A stretch of 64,000 nt of DNA from Symbiodinium sp. CCMP2592 (taxonomy: Eukaryota; Sar; Dinophyceae; Suessiales; Symbiodiniaceae), in assembly GCA_905221615.1 (NCBI GenBank), contig CAJNDT010004668.1:881001-945000 (forward strand), given 5' to 3'. Made by a program: the position numbers and the translations under genes. The notes beneath the pieces were generated by a model that worked only from the letters and a program-made list of their open reading frames with translations, was not told the DNA's origin and did no database searches. Within the stretch, counting starts at the first letter, position 1. The number at the start of each line of letters is the position of its first letter. This document shows, piece by piece, positions 1 through 11,928 of the stretch.

Positions 1-1525
1 CAAAGTATATTATCATGTGAGTGCATGAACCTTTAGGGTAATCCAGGTCTTCTCCTGCTTCAGCCGCAAAGCAGTGCAGATCAAGGAGCACACGTTCTCC
101 GAATCGGCACCTCGGCTGCATGGGTTTAGGGGTTGTAGGGTTATGTCCGCTTTTCAGCACAGCCCTCTCATGCTGCTGTAGGAAACGTAGAGATATGAAG
201 ACCACCTCAGGCCGTGCTGGCTTCGTGGGGTGCCTTCATCAAGCCACGTGGCTGAAAACATCAGTTTTTTTCTACGGTGATGGGTTTGCATGCAGAAGGC
301 CGTGCCATGTGCCATAAAACGTCACGGGTGTCAGATGCACCGTGCAGGGTCTTTGCCATGCTCTGTGCTGCTTGTTTTTGGCGCGGTTTCTGCTTGGCAA
401 GGTCATCGGATCCATCGCCGGACAACTTCCATGGCGCAAAGCCAGGTGCCAAAGTTTGAGAACTACCGAAGCGCCGCTGAACTTGCTCGCCCACCTTTCC
501 GTAGACTTGAACTCGCAATACACCTCAAAGCGGAATGCTCTTGACTTTGCTTTGCTAGCCAAACTGTCAGAATGGCGGTACTGGTGCAAACCCTTCGTGT
601 GTTTTGGTTCGTTCTGTGCGGAGTAGCTGTATCGGGTTGCGGCTAGGTCGACGCTCTTCATGTTGAGATGCTATCTGGCCTTCCACTCACAGAAACAGTT
701 GTCCTACCGAGGGTCTACACGGCCAAGAGTGGAGGTGGCATGGTCGCTTGCATGGCCTGGCCCTCAACGAAGAAGCGGTTCAGGGTTTGGGGTCTGATGC
801 CGTTAATCGGCAGAGGTTTGGCACTGGCTCCACAGCACGTGCTGTGAAGGGCTTCCAGGGTCCAATTTCCGGGCGAAGTCGCGAGCCTGTTGCATCAGGG
901 TTCTAAGTGGTGGTTTACGAAATTTTGGGGTCGGTCCGCACCGTGCACTCCAGACGTCGGGATCTCCGTCGCATCATCAACACACGCCGGTAGAGAGTTC
1001 CATGTTTGTCCCGTCCTGAACTGATCATCCGGTTGCAAGAGCTCTCGACGAATTTCCTTCGCGGGTTCCACTTTCTGACCCGCTCACCACTTCATCTCTC
1101 GCACTTGCTTCCGCCACAGGCCGAGAACCACAGCCGTGGTCACTTTGCAGCCGGAAGCCTCAGCTGATCCCGAGAGTGCTTTCAGAGAATCGTTTTTTGA
1201 GTCACTCGCAGAAGCGAGGCCGAGTTGACCTTCAACAGCATTGAGGATGGCAAACTCCTCTTCTCAAGGCGTGCATGTGCTTAAGTCAAGGGGGCTCTTC
1301 CTTCCAGGCATCGCTTCTTGCGATGTCTTCGAAGACTGTCCGGTCTTTTTTCCCGAAAGGGTCCTAAGTACCTATAATAGGGGATACTTACCCATAGAAT
1401 ACTTATTAGTATTTCCTCCTCTAGACAAATCACGTCAAAATTCTTAGTGCTTAGGCCCCTTTGCGTTTGTCTTGGGAGCCCTAAACCCCCCAAAAACCCA
1501 ACCCCCGCCCCCACTAGAAAACCCT
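1..1525. other. Intergenic or intronic sequence, no gene recognised
   Basis: Short overlapping ORFs on both strands (up to about 130 codons) share no family motif and have no exon-like neighbours. The sequence is mixed GC with no strong repeat. The last part, about 1440-1520, holds CCCTAAA-like text typical of spacers and introns in this window. An unrecognised exon cannot be excluded, because real exons here are often only 30-80 nt. Confidence 0.5.
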
Positions 1526-1638
1526 ACTTAAAGGATCATGGGACTTAGTAACTAGGGTTATAATTAGGGTAACTATACTTGTAACCCCAATTAAGGTACT
1601 TACAACCTTACTTACTAAGTCCCATGATCCTCCAAGTA
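1526..1638. repeat. Inverted-repeat element, family E copy 1
   Basis: About 113 bp with long imperfect terminal inverted repeats. The left end reads AAGGATCATGGGACTTAGTA and the right end is its reverse complement, TTACTAAGTCCCATGATCCT. A near-identical copy lies at 17553-17673 and related copies at 41351 and 48107. It is non-coding and MITE-like. Confidence 0.85.
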
Positions 1639-1763
1639 AACCCTATTCTTGGGAGAAGCCCCTCGAAGTGTCAGGCGCAGCGGGATCACCAAAGATTGGG
1701 TCGCGCCGGGACAGGCTCAGATCCTGCAGGCAGGGATCCATGGAAGTTTTTCCTGAGGCTCCA

Positions 1764-1854
1764 CCCTTAGGCCCCATAGTAGTTCCTTTTTAGGATTACC
1801 TTTGTAGATTTCTAGATATGAATCCCAAAAAGGATCGACTATGGGGCCTATGGG
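1764..1854. repeat. Inverted-repeat element, family C copy 1
   Basis: About 91 bp. The left end CCCTTAGGCCCCATAGTAG pairs with the right end CTATGGGGCCTATGGG. CAG follows directly, as in several other copies where the element end sits beside a splice acceptor. It lies upstream of petC and may be in a 5' intron of that transcript. Confidence 0.85.
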
Positions 1855-2113
1855 CAGGCTGCATATGTCTTGTAAGTTGTTTGAGCTAGGTCATGCTTGC
1901 TGCATATGATTTTATTTCCTAGCCACTCTCATTGAACTTCACTCCTTGGAGGGCTGTCTTCGACAAGCTTCAGACTCTGTTTGCCTACCTTTCCTGCGAC
2001 AGCAAGTGAGGACCGGTTCATCCTGATCTCACCCACCTCGAACCATATGGTTCTTTGTGGCTCAGGTTGCCATATTACTCGGAGTACTCTTGGCCAAGAA
2101 GTAGCACCAAGCC

Positions 2114-3052
2114 ATGGCGAAGGTGCGAGTGATGAGGGCTATCGCTCTCCTGGCAGCAGCTCTTAATTAAAATAGGTTTTTGAGGACTATAATTATAAGA
2201 AGGAGCCCCCAAAAGAGTATAGGTAACTATAAGGCCCCTACATTAATGTAGAACCCTTAAAGGGAGCCCTAGACCCCTTAAAGGAACCCTAAACCTCTGA
2301 ATTAAAGGAATCCTATAGTAGATTTGAGGCAGCAGCGCTCATGGCTGCCTCCGTTGCCCGCGCCTTCGTGGGTGTGCAAGCGCCCGCTCCGCGAGTCCAG
2401 ACGCAGCTCCGTGCCGGTGGGGAGTACACCGGCTGCTTGGCTCTTACTTACTAGTTTTATGCTGTTATAGTATGAAAATCTTCCAAGCGGACCAGGAATT
2501 ACAGTTTTTTTAAGGGCTTCTAAGAACAGCCGAGGCTTCGTGCCGGACTTGCAGCGCCGCCAGCTGATGAACTTCGTGCTGGTGACCACCGCCGGCATCC
2601 CGGTGTTGGTGGCCTTGGGCTGCTACCTCTGGTACTTCGTGCCACCCGTGGCCGGCGGTGGCAGCGGTGCGACCCTGGCCGGCGATCAGGAGGGCAACCC
2701 CATCACTTTGGAGAGCTGGGTGAAGTCGCACAAGGAGAACGACCGCGAGTTGGTCCAGGGCCTCAAGGGCGAGCCCTACTACCTCATCTCCACGGCGGAC
2801 AACATCAAGGACTTCGCCCTGCTGTCCGTGTGCACGCACCTTGGCTGCGTCGTTCCCTGGAGCAAGAGTAACAACAAGTTCTGCTGCCCCTGCCACGGCT
2901 CGCAGTACGATGAGAACGGCAAGGTGGTCCGCGGCCCGGCACCGCTGTCCCTGGCCCTCGCCCACACAACCACCCAGGACGGCAAGCTGGCTCTCACCCC
3001 TTGGCCTGAGAAGGACTTCCGCACCGACCTGGACCCATGGTGGAAGGTCTGA
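2114..3052 (+). CDS. petC: Cytochrome b6f complex Rieske iron-sulfur subunit (nuclear, plastid-targeted), 3 exons
   Basis: Encodes the 2Fe-2S Rieske protein, which passes electrons from plastoquinol to cytochrome f in the thylakoid cytochrome b6f complex. Exons: 2114-2152, 2329-2439 and about 2525-3052; joined they give about 225 residues. Exon 1 begins MAKVRVMRAIALL and with exon 2 forms a hydrophobic signal peptide ending near SVARA, followed by FVGVQAP, which resembles the FVAP motif of peridinin-plastid transit peptides. Exon 3 has VPDLQRRQLMNF, one membrane helix ending in WYFVPP, and both cluster-binding boxes, CTHLGC and CPCHGS, with the usual C-terminal end. Both introns are GC-AG (176 and about 85 nt). 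Intron 1 is flanked by the direct repeat GGCAGCAGC (2152-2160 and 2328-2336). Identity is firm; the start of exon 3 could shift by a few bases. Confidence 0.93.
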
Positions 3053-6000
3053 GTCTAAGCCTTCTGGCCTCAGTGACCGTCTCAGTAGCATCTCCATATG
3101 GCGCAGCTTTGCACGCATGTCGCGTGTGCTGATGCGTTTACAGATGGAGTGAAACACACCTCAGTTTTCCGATTCTCTGCAGGGAGTGATCCATGTCGTT
3201 TCTCAGAGTGCATGCAGCATCGGTACATGTATTCGCCATTCCGTCAGGATGTGTTGTTTGACATGAACGTGGGGAATCATGCGTCTCGGTCTCAACGTTT
3301 CACGTGAGGAGATGCTACAATACACGAGACTGCTACATCATTGGCCATTTCTCCAGTTCTGCACTTAAAGCACAGGCCCTGTACACATTCCGTTCGCTTG
3401 AGAAGATGAGCTCTCTAGTCTGTGCTTCTCGAAAATGAAGGAACCCTCAGCATGGTGGGGGAGTGACTTTGCAGAACTGAAGTACCGAGACTGCTACATG
3501 TCGCAAAAAGCCGGTGTTCATTGCAATGTTCTTTGCCCGACTGCGACTTGCAAGAGTTTGTTTTGTCCGAGAAAGGGAGACCCACCCACTGTCGAAGGTG
3601 GTGCTGCCGCAAGGCTGGGGTGGGGGCTGGCGGAGCAACCAGCGCTACGAGATGCGATTCGTACGGCCCTGGGCCTCAGAGTTTGTGCTTCAGCAGCTGC
3701 GGCTCTCAGGTTGATTTCAGAAATCAGAAGCCCGCAATGATCGCTGAGAAACATCTATATCACAGACCGCACAGGGCTGGCACACATAGTTACCATGTTG
3801 CTGAACTTCATCCGCTGGTTCCGCCGCATGCCAAGAGCAGGGTTTGGTTGTTTCAGTGCAGTGCCTTCATCCATGGCCCAAGCATCTCTTCCCGGGCATG
3901 GCTTGGCTCAAGTTTTTAAGCAAGACCTGGACCCTTTTCGGGGTCCAGGTACGGCAGCAGCAGCAGAGATCCCTTCCATGGAAGGCTGGCCTCCGCGTTA
4001 CTGCAACAAGTTCTTAAAGGTCATCAGCGCCCATCAGGCCAAACCTCCTACTCGCACCCACTTGGATTTCAAGAGCTGCTCCAACAGAACAAGGTCGAAG
4101 ATTTCAACAACAACATCAGATTAGTAAGATTAGTAGTCTTATCAATAGCGAGAAAGTGACCAGTTGAAATTATGGCGACCTACATACCCCAACCTGCTAG
4201 AGTTCCGGCGGACAACAGCTGAGCAGCCGCTGGGCAGCAGACTTGCAAGACTCCGGAGTGGTTCACTTGGGTAGCATTTTACATGTCTATGGGTACTTAT
4301 ATAAATCCAGTACAGAATAGAAGTGTTATAGTTTTCATACGATGCCAACCATGAACTAGTTCTACGAGAGGGATTGCAATGCCTTTTGGGGATGCCCTCT
4401 TCAACCACTACGATCCTATATAAGCAAACGAGACAGCCCCACACAGGAGCGACAATTGACAGGGTCTAGCTACGTCTTCGGGTTCAAACAGGGAGAGTTG
4501 ATTCTCGAAGTCCATGTTCTGGCGAGGCGCCCTGCAGTGATATGCTCTTAACTCTTATTAGTGCTTGACAGGCACAGCAGCACAAGACCCTTCAAGAGAG
4601 AATGCTTAAACCCGAATCAACCTAATGCCCGTTCGCCGTAGCGTACCTATCGAAAATTAATTACTTCGAAACCGGAAGACTCGCCACACCTTCTCTGTAC
4701 CGTGCAATGCGAGCCCTTAGCTGAGATCGAAGCTGATGAAGCCTTCTGGAGGCAAGCTTGCACATGGTGCTTTCTGCAACACGGTGCACTTTCTGTTCTA
4801 TTCAGGGCCACTCGTGCGTCCTGGCCCTATGCGCTCACCAGCTGCAGCAAGTGATATCGCGTAACACAGCGCTCTGTACGAGTAGCAATCACATAGCGTG
4901 TCAAAATAAATGTTCCACTTTTGTGTATGCCGAGAACCATATTCCAACGACTAGACTAACGCCACATCAAGGGAAGGAAACCATCCAGAGCTGGGCTTCA
5001 TGCAGGTGGGCGATGGGGCCCTTCGCTGCAACTCGTCCTGAGCAGGGGAGCTAGAGCTTCTCCGATCTCTAGCTGACTGTGCTACAAGTACCATCAATGG
5101 AGAGTTCCGGGGCGTAAAGGTGCCAAGACATGCTGTATACACACCAACATTTCTGGCAGGAGTATGTGCTGTCAGATTCCGTCCGGAGCACTCCTTAAGG
5201 GGCCCTGAGAAGCAACTAAATCCCAGCTTGTGAAGCCGAAGGTCAAATCCAGGGCCCTGCCGGCTTCTTCAAACGCGCTGAATGGCTGGCTTAATGGTGA
5301 CATAAACCCAAAACCTGACCAGACATGGCAAATCAGAGAACCTAGACCGTCGGGGAGATACCGGCTAAGAGAGTGAACATGCATGTTTGTCTCGGCACCC
5401 GCTCTCTTTCTGAGACTGTACTCAGGATTCCTTGCACCGCAGGCGGTAAAATTCCGGGGGAGATCCCTGGATGCAGAACAGCTAGGAGGTGTGTTTCTCC
5501 AGATTATGTGGTTATTGCCGGGGTCGCAGCAATTAGGATCCTGGTGTTCGATTTGGCTTGAGGCCAGTTCACACAAGTCTAGGATAGTTTGGATTAACAT
5601 GATTTGCTGCAAGATGCTGCGTCGGCACAGTACAGACACGAGCATAGAGTATCATGCCACTTGAGACTAATTTGCTTCGATTCCCGGAAGCCCAAGTGCA
5701 TGTGAGATGAGGTACCAAAATGCAGTCATGCTGCTTGAGACTAGTTTGCCTCTAGACCTTTGCGAATTCCCGGAAGCCCACTTGACTGTATAATGGCGTA
5801 CCATACTGCAGTTGTACCTGGCTTCTAAGTGGATTTCATAAGTACGTTTCAAGGAGGGTCCCTAGGACGACCAACAGCAGAGAGCGCAGACCTCAGTTGT
5901 AACCTATTTTGCGGAGTCCCTTGATTATTCAATGCGGGGTTGCTGCAGGAGTGACTTCACCCACTGCCCATTTCAGCAAAGCTTCGTGCGCTGTGGACCA

Positions 6001-6222
6001 CACCACCGAGCAGAGCTGTGTGTGCTTGACAAAGACGATGCTTGTCATGATGATGAGGTCACGAGTTTAGTTGTCGTTGGGGAAATTCGCGGGTTTGTAT
6101 GGCCCAGGGGTACTTTAGAGGTAATACGGTTTTGCAATTGGGGCACATTATGTTATATTATTAGTATTGGTCATTATATTAAGGAGGCCCCTACAGTCTG
6201 TGGGCTTCTCGGTTGTGATCAG
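3053..6222. other. Spacer between petC and the first oxygenase gene
   Basis: No exon of a recognisable family was found in 3.1 kb. ORFs on both strands are short and overlapping. The first few hundred b should include the petC 3' UTR. A short tandem duplication lies at 5660-5815. Upstream exons of the oxygenase gene may be hidden near 5.9-6.2 kb. Confidence 0.45.
5660..5815. repeat. Imperfect tandem duplication, about 75-bp unit
   Basis: Two successive copies begin CTTGAGACTA (5660 and 5734) and share ATTCCCGGAAGCCCA, a GTACCA block and TGCAGT. The second copy has a short insertion. Function unknown. Confidence 0.7.
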
Positions 6223-8400
6223 GATATCCGTCGCCTGCACGGCGTCTGGGAGAAGTACAGGGACGACCTGACCTGGCCTGTGCATGAGAAAAAGCCGAAG
6301 TTCTCTCAAGAGGCAACTTGTCCGCAGCCATGTCCAGACTACCTAACGGATTGACTAGTGCTTAGATTGTAGGGTTGAAAGACGACTGTTTCTTCGCTTC
6401 CTCGTTTTGAAGTACGTGTTTTCTCTACTCGTTCGGGTTGGGATGTTGCTACGTTTCCTAACGTCCCATGTCTTCCAGTGGTCCCAGGACTTTGACACTT
6501 TTTACGGCATTGCGCAACAAGTTGTGGATGCCATGGTGGAGGAATACAAAGTGCCGATGATTCTGGATCAAGCGACCATAAGCAACACCAACCACATCGG
6601 GCACCCTCCACATTGCGTGCCTTGGCGGTTGAAGTCGACATGCCTCTCCAAGTTTGGGGCTTGATGGCCTCCGGCCAGACTCTGAGTGCTTTATTGTTTC
6701 CGCAGCCCCGGACATCCACATCCTGTTTTTTGTTTGGTCATACCCAGATGTTGATTCAAAGTTGCTGGGACTTTCTGCGATGGATCTTCGCATGATTGCC
6801 CCAAGCCCAAGGCTACCCTACAAGTAGCTTGGTGTACTCCACTACAAAACTTGACCCGCCAGATGGGTAGTTGTCAAAATTATGGTCTCTTTTGGGGTAC
6901 CCTGAATATCAGGTGCCGTATTATATTAAGGACCCAAAAAGGTACCATCATTTTGACAACCACCCAGATGTATTTTCTGAGGACAACGTGGGTTTTGACT
7001 CAGTCTGGCGGAATGGCAGACGCATTCGGGGAGAAGATGAGCTTCCCGCTGCACGAGGAGTAGTGCTTCTGTGCACTTCTGAGCATAAAGGGATCGAGCT
7101 CTGAGGGTCCATGGCAGTTTAGGTGTAGCTTGTAATCTAATAAAGGAGTAGCGGTGACATGAATCAGTCTTGCTGTGCAAACCAACCAGTGGAGACTGGA
7201 TATGACGCATACGCGAGCCGCAGACCTTTTCGCTGGCATTGATTCCGATTCCATAAATTAATCGGCCCCTGTTGGTGTGCAGGCGGCGCCTATGTTCTCT
7301 GGAGGCCTGAGAAAACGTCATACAGGAGTCAGGGCACAGCGGGTGGTTAGTTCCCTGTTCTGTTTCAGTGCGTTCCTGTCATGTGCTTGTAGAGTTCGAG
7401 AAGCTCCATGCCCTATTGCCGATGATGAAGAGGTCTTGCTGACGAAGCACACAGTTGTCGATTCGCAGCTTCCTAATTCCTGTGCCATCGCAGGAGTTAC
7501 AGCTGCTCTGTGGCGTTATCTGATCCAAATGGCACCTCAGTGGCAAGCCAGGGGCAGAGGGCGAGGCGGTGCAGCTTGCCTTGAGGCATCATGCTGTGAG
7601 AAACTTCGTGGCGCCGTCTCTTGTGTCAGCCGAGGCCATGTAGAAGTTGTAGAGTTTTTCTACGCTGAAAACCGAGGCTACGAAGGAGGCGAACTTCAGT
7701 TCTTCGACACCTGGGGTGCAAGGAAGCCAGTCGCCACCTACAAGTGCGGTGAGGGCTGTGGTGTCGCCTTCTGCGGCTGCCAGCGGCATCTGGGTCGAAT
7801 TCAATTCGGCTTCCGGCTTTTGACAGTTTCGGTCACCACTTATGGGCTGCGCTGTTGTTTGCAAGTCACGTCTGGCAGAGATTTTGAAATGCCTGTTGTT
7901 GTGATGCTTGATCTGTTCATGTGTTCTTCTCACGGCAAGCCCAAGACCTCACTTGGCCCTAAACCGTAAATCCCCAACCGCAGACCCAGAGGAACATCCA
8001 TGCAGTGACTGGTGTCAAGCATGGCTTTCGCCTGGTCCTTCTCATCTGGACGCGGCCTCCCGGTGTGCCTGTGCACGAGACTCAGGCAGGGCTCGGGACT
8101 GGAAGACTCTGAGCGCTGAGCTCTTGAAAAGTAATGGAAGACTTCAGCCTCTGGGCATTTATGATGTATAAGTACGTAGTTAACATATTTCTTGTGTACT
8201 TATGTATGCACGTACGACGTAGGTATGAACACCTGCATGCATGCATGCATGTATGAATGTACGTATGCATGTCGGTAGCTACTTGTCGGTAGGTGGGTAG
8301 GTAGGTAGGCAAGCAGGTAGGTAGGGAGAGAATATGATTAAGAGTGATGCCCAGACAAGAGCAGGCCCACATTTGCTACTTCCGGCCTGGCACCGGCCAC
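6223..8400 (+). CDS. 2OG-Fe(II) oxygenase, prolyl-4-hydroxylase-like, copy 1 (multi-exon)
   Basis: Predicted 2-oxoglutarate/Fe(II)-dependent dioxygenase of the prolyl 4-hydroxylase type. Exons I can place: 6223-about 6313 (RDDLTWPVHEKKPKF), 6479-6616 (QDFDTFYGIAQQVVDAM then LDQATISNTNHIGHPPHC), 6982-7059 (DNVGFDSVWRNGRR), a piece near 7194-7230, about 7596-7785 (RGYEGGELQFFDTWG then GVAFCGCQ), 7992-8085 (NIHAVTGVKHGFRLVLLIW) and 8365-about 8400 (AHICYFRPGTG). The HxD iron motif is H-C-D, formed across the 6617-6981 intron. The third iron ligand is the His of NIHAV, and the Arg of FRLVL should bind 2-oxoglutarate. A paralog at 11.9-16.0 kb confirms the exon order. The 5' end is not found and the substrate is unknown. 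Introns are GT-AG (6617, 7060) and GC-AG (7786, 8086). Confidence 0.8.
6864..6966. repeat. Inverted-repeat element, family A copy 1 (intronic)
   Basis: Ends TGGGTAGTTGTCAAAATTAT and ATTTTGACAACCACCCA pair over about 25 bp; total about 103 bp. It lies in the copy-1 oxygenase intron 6617-6981, which the paralog lacks. Other copies are at 12000 and 21973. Confidence 0.88.
8175..8330. repeat. Tetranucleotide microsatellite (TATG / GTAG types)
   Basis: Runs of degenerate TATG, TGCA and GTAG repeats inside the oxygenase copy-1 intron 8086-8364. Short ORFs here come from the repeat. Confidence 0.85.
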
Positions 8401-8730
8401 GGCTGCTGGCTTCATAGCCTGGTCACTGTGTGGCAATTTGCGCAATGTGTAGTTTTGTAGTTTTAATACTCCTTGCATATTTCCGGTGAGTCGAGAGTTT
8501 TTATGTTTGTTTTATTTGCCCAGGTTTCCGGAGAGGGCTGGGCTGATTTTGCTCTTCCCCTTAAGTATGGCCACAGATGGAGGTGTTCCTTCAGAGCGGA
8601 CTGCGGGGCGGGGACCCTGGACCCTAATCCCTTACGGCAGACTCCTACCTATAGTCTCCATCGTAGCCTTCTGTGGGGGTTTCCATTATCTAGGATCCAA
8701 CATAGACATTGGATAAGCCAAAAAAAGGAA

Positions 8731-8905
8731 CTGCAATGCAGACTACAATTAATAATTAGAATAGGGCATAGGGAGTTCTTGATTATACATTATACATATT
8801 GGAATTCTTAAGGCCCTTTTATGCTGAACCCCTATTGTCGCCCTTATAGACTCCTTCAAAACGGGGCCCTATTCCAATTATTAAGGCTTCTACATTAGAC
8901 TGCAT
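8731..8905. repeat. Inverted-repeat element, family I
   Basis: About 175 bp. The left end CTGCAATGCAGACTACAATT followed by AATAATTAGAATAGGGC pairs with GCCCTATTCCAATTATTA and a right end reading TAGACTGCA. Single copy in the window. Confidence 0.75.
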
Positions 8906-9586
8906 CTCAGGATATCCAACGTGGGCTGGCGCGGCGCGCCGGTCGTGAAGACGCCTGGCTCCCTGCCGAGGCCTGCTGGGATTCTCCTTCAGCAGCCCAA
9001 TTACTTGCTTAAATAATCAGAGATGCTTATCTAGATAGGGGAGAGAGACCTAGATGTGGTGATATACAGTAGATACAGATTGCAGGTATGTGGCGGTTTA
9101 TGTCTTGGGCCCAGAGACAATCGTCTCTCCCGTAGTAACTTAGTAGGTGACCTGGGCTTCTGGAAGGGAGTCCGGGAGCATGTAGGACGGGCGTCGTTGT
9201 CGAAGTTCGGTTTTCGAAAGGCTCGCTCAAATTGAGCAAAAGGAGGGGAGTTCTCAATTTCATACATGATGCCATCCGAACAAGTGGCTTTAGCTGACTG
9301 GCTTTGCGTTTGTTTTTCTCCGGCCGTCCCTTGCAAGCCAGAGGTAAAGAGTCGGAAAGAGCATCTTGCACCACACGGTTTTGGTTGCCTGAAGCCATTC
9401 AATCGAACCTAAAACTCGTACATCCTGCGAAGTTGTTGCTGGACTTTGGCCCCAGAACCCACACCACGGCCTAAACGCAGGTCGACGACGGCTGCCTCTG
9501 CGACGATTGCGTGGAGGAGAGGGCGAAGGTGTCCTGGAAGGCCGCTGGGCAGATTTTTTGGCGCTTTCAGTCTCGGACTTAGGCTT

Positions 9587-9647
9587 TAGGGGGTTTAGGA
9601 TTTAGGGTTTAGGGGGGGCTTAGGATTTAGGGTTTAGGGTTAAGGCC
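9587..9647. repeat. Degenerate TTTAGGG telomere-like repeat
   Basis: Several imperfect TTTAGGG units, the plant-type telomere sequence reported in dinoflagellates. They lie far from any chromosome end and recur in both orientations at many sites, e.g. 10236-10266, 15290-15316, 17060-17100, 17505-17552, 41281-41330, 47540-47610, 52640-52690 and 53280-53410. Confidence 0.8.
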
Positions 9648-10362
9648 TAGCAGAATTTTGGCTGAGGGACTTGTCTTTTGTTGTGATTGTTCTTGAAGTT
9701 TTGGACTGCCTGTGGGCCTGTCAAATTTCGGGTGTTGAGGTCTCAGACTTGGGTCTAATTTTCGTGTTGTCAGGATCGTTTTTGAAGTTTTTGGGTTCCG
9801 GAGACCTTCTATGACGACAATAAGCCACAGTGAAGGGGGTAGAGTGGTCTGAAACCTTTTCCCGGGCCATCTTGCCCAGTCGAACTGGAGTGTCAAGCAC
9901 GCCCACGGCTAAAGCAACGTCTAGAGTCGAAGTGCCCCTACCCACCAAACTCACCAAACAAACAAGGTACCAATGCATGAACGAAGTTGAAGGTTCAGAG
10001 AAGTATGAAGCATACCTTCAAGCTTAAAATGTCAATCTACATGAACCGCGTTTATGTAGGTTCAAGGAGCCGGGACAATGTCATTCAACTACCTCCAGAA
10101 TAAGTCCGCGGTATATGGGGTGTGGGTTCACGAAACCGGCGCCACTGTGTCCCAGGATTGCCTCCACCAAGTCACCGAATCGTCACTGGACAAGTCGGAC
10201 AAGGCTTCTACCGTTGAGGGTCTTGGGTTCCTAAACCCTAAAACCCCTAAATCCTAAACCCTAAACCCGATAGGGTTTGACGCCTGGAAGTGAATCCGGA
10301 CCGCGCTCAGGGTAGAGGAGCCCCAAGTGCGTTGACATACCCCGCTTACCCATCATAATTAC

Positions 10363-10447
10363 CATAAGGCTCCATAGTTTCTTTTTGGGGTTCATATATA
10401 GAATCCTACAAGGTAATCCCAAAATGGAACTATTCTGGAGCCTCTGG
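10363..10447. repeat. Inverted-repeat element, family C copy 2
   Basis: The left end AGGCTCCATAGTTTC pairs with GGAACTATTCTGGAGCCT. The centre (TATAGAATCCTACAAGG) matches the other family C centres. About 85 bp, more diverged than C1, C3 and C4. Confidence 0.75.
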
Positions 10448-10591
10448 GAAGACACCCCAAAACCCAAACGCTTCGAAAGTTCTCTCACCTATGTCCTGAG
10501 GCCACTCCGAGCACCAGCGCGGGCAGCAGCCCTCGCAGCCCAGCCACACCGGACTCGGTGGGAGCCCGGGGGATGTCAAGTGTACGAAGAC

Positions 10592-10810
10592 TTGAATATG
10601 TATGTATGTATGTATGTATATATGTATGTATGTATGCATGCTTGTATGTTTGCTTGATTGTTTATTTGCTTGCTTGCTTGTTTGTTTGTCTCTTTGTATG
10701 TTGTTTTTTGGTTTGTGTTTGTTTGTCTGTTTGTTTGATTGTTTGTTTGGCTGCTTGTTTGTATGCTTGTACGGTTGCGTGTTTGTATGTATGCATGTAC
10801 ATGTGTATAC
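10592..10810. repeat. Microsatellite, TATG then TTTG/TTGC units
   Basis: Long run of four-base units (TATG) changing into degenerate TTGC, TTTG and TTGT units. The Cys/Val/Leu-rich and Thr/Lys/Gln-rich ORFs on both strands are repeat translations. Confidence 0.9.
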
Positions 10811-11928
10811 ATGGCATGAGCGCTAAAGGAAGCAAACACACGTTGGGTCTTTTGTGCACGCCATCTCAACACGACTTAATCCATCAACGCAGTGGTTTGA
10901 GGCGACCCACTCCTTGAAGTTGGAACACTTTTGCATGACGCCACCTTGAAAAGTCAAGCTGAAGCGACGACTGCCATCGCAGGGGAGAGAGTCAGAGGAC
11001 GCCACACCGGTCTCGGACTTCTCCCGGCAGCTTGATTCGCAATGACTGCATCTGCCGAAGGAAGTCTGTATGAATTTCAGCATCACAGTCATGCCATGTG
11101 TATGGCTTCATGGTATGGTGTCTCGTAATTAGCTGCATGATGATGAAGTTCTGCCCCATCAACCTTGAATCCTAAACCTGAAGCCTAAACCTATGGCTAA
11201 GTGTTAAGCCCATATCTGGGAGCACTTTGTCATGGCAGGCACTGCCCGTACCAGCAGCCGCACAGATGGTGCAACGTCCATGAGCGCCGAGAGCTCACGG
11301 ACGTCGTCGACCAAGATGACATCAGGAACCCCAGGGCCCTGGGGATTTTGCCGGGTTTGAGGAAAAGTTCTTGCAGTGGACGCAAGTAGCATGCAGAAGA
11401 TGCATGCGACAGGTGCAGAACATGCATATCTAGTAACGTCAATAGCTCCGCCTTCTAGACTTCTACTCCTCTGCCCCAGCCAACAGCTGTGCCTCACGTC
11501 CAGCTTGCAGGACCCTCCGGCGTATTTGGAAGAGGCTGCGTCGGGATTAGTCTGACAGTACACGACAAAACAGTGTAGGAGTCATGGGAGGTCAACACCA
11601 GTGGCACGCATTCCTGTTATTTTCTAAAGAGCAAGTTTTGAAGTGTCACTTTGCGGTACACTCTGACCGTCACCAAGACCGGGCACTACATAATTTGCCG
11701 GTGTTTGCCCTAACTCGACATATCGATTGCAAGCATTCGCAGGCTATCACACTTTACTGCGATAGGCCCCTATCAGCCCAGTTCTCCGCCGAAAGCCCGA
11801 ACCCTCAACTCCTTTTGTGCGTCAGAACCCTGAACCCCTAACCTTCCCCCCGGATTTTTCTTCACTGCCAAGTTCCTAAACAATCCTAAACTAAACTACT
11901 CCCGATCCACGAGTGTGCTCCTGGTCCA

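Larger units (their letters stand above)
8401..11928. other. Region between the oxygenase paralogs, possible isolated exons
   Basis: Contains an inverted-repeat element (8731-8905), TTTAGGG-type sequence (9587-9647, 10236-10266), a family C element (10363-10447) and a microsatellite. Exon-like islands after AG acceptors are seen near 9482-9544 (frame reading VDDGCLCDDCVEERAKVSW) and near 10100-10215 (frame reading NKSAVYGVWVHETGATVSQ). They could be 5' exons of the downstream oxygenase or a separate gene. I cannot assign them. Confidence 0.4.

Noticed and set aside
2060-2078. Spliced-leader relic (TTTGTGGCTCAG) upstream of petC
   Set aside because: Too short and imperfect a match to the leader to separate from chance.
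2510-3157. 215-codon minus-strand ORF overlapping petC
   Set aside because: It is the antisense shadow of the GC-rich Rieske exon; the + strand carries both cluster-binding boxes.
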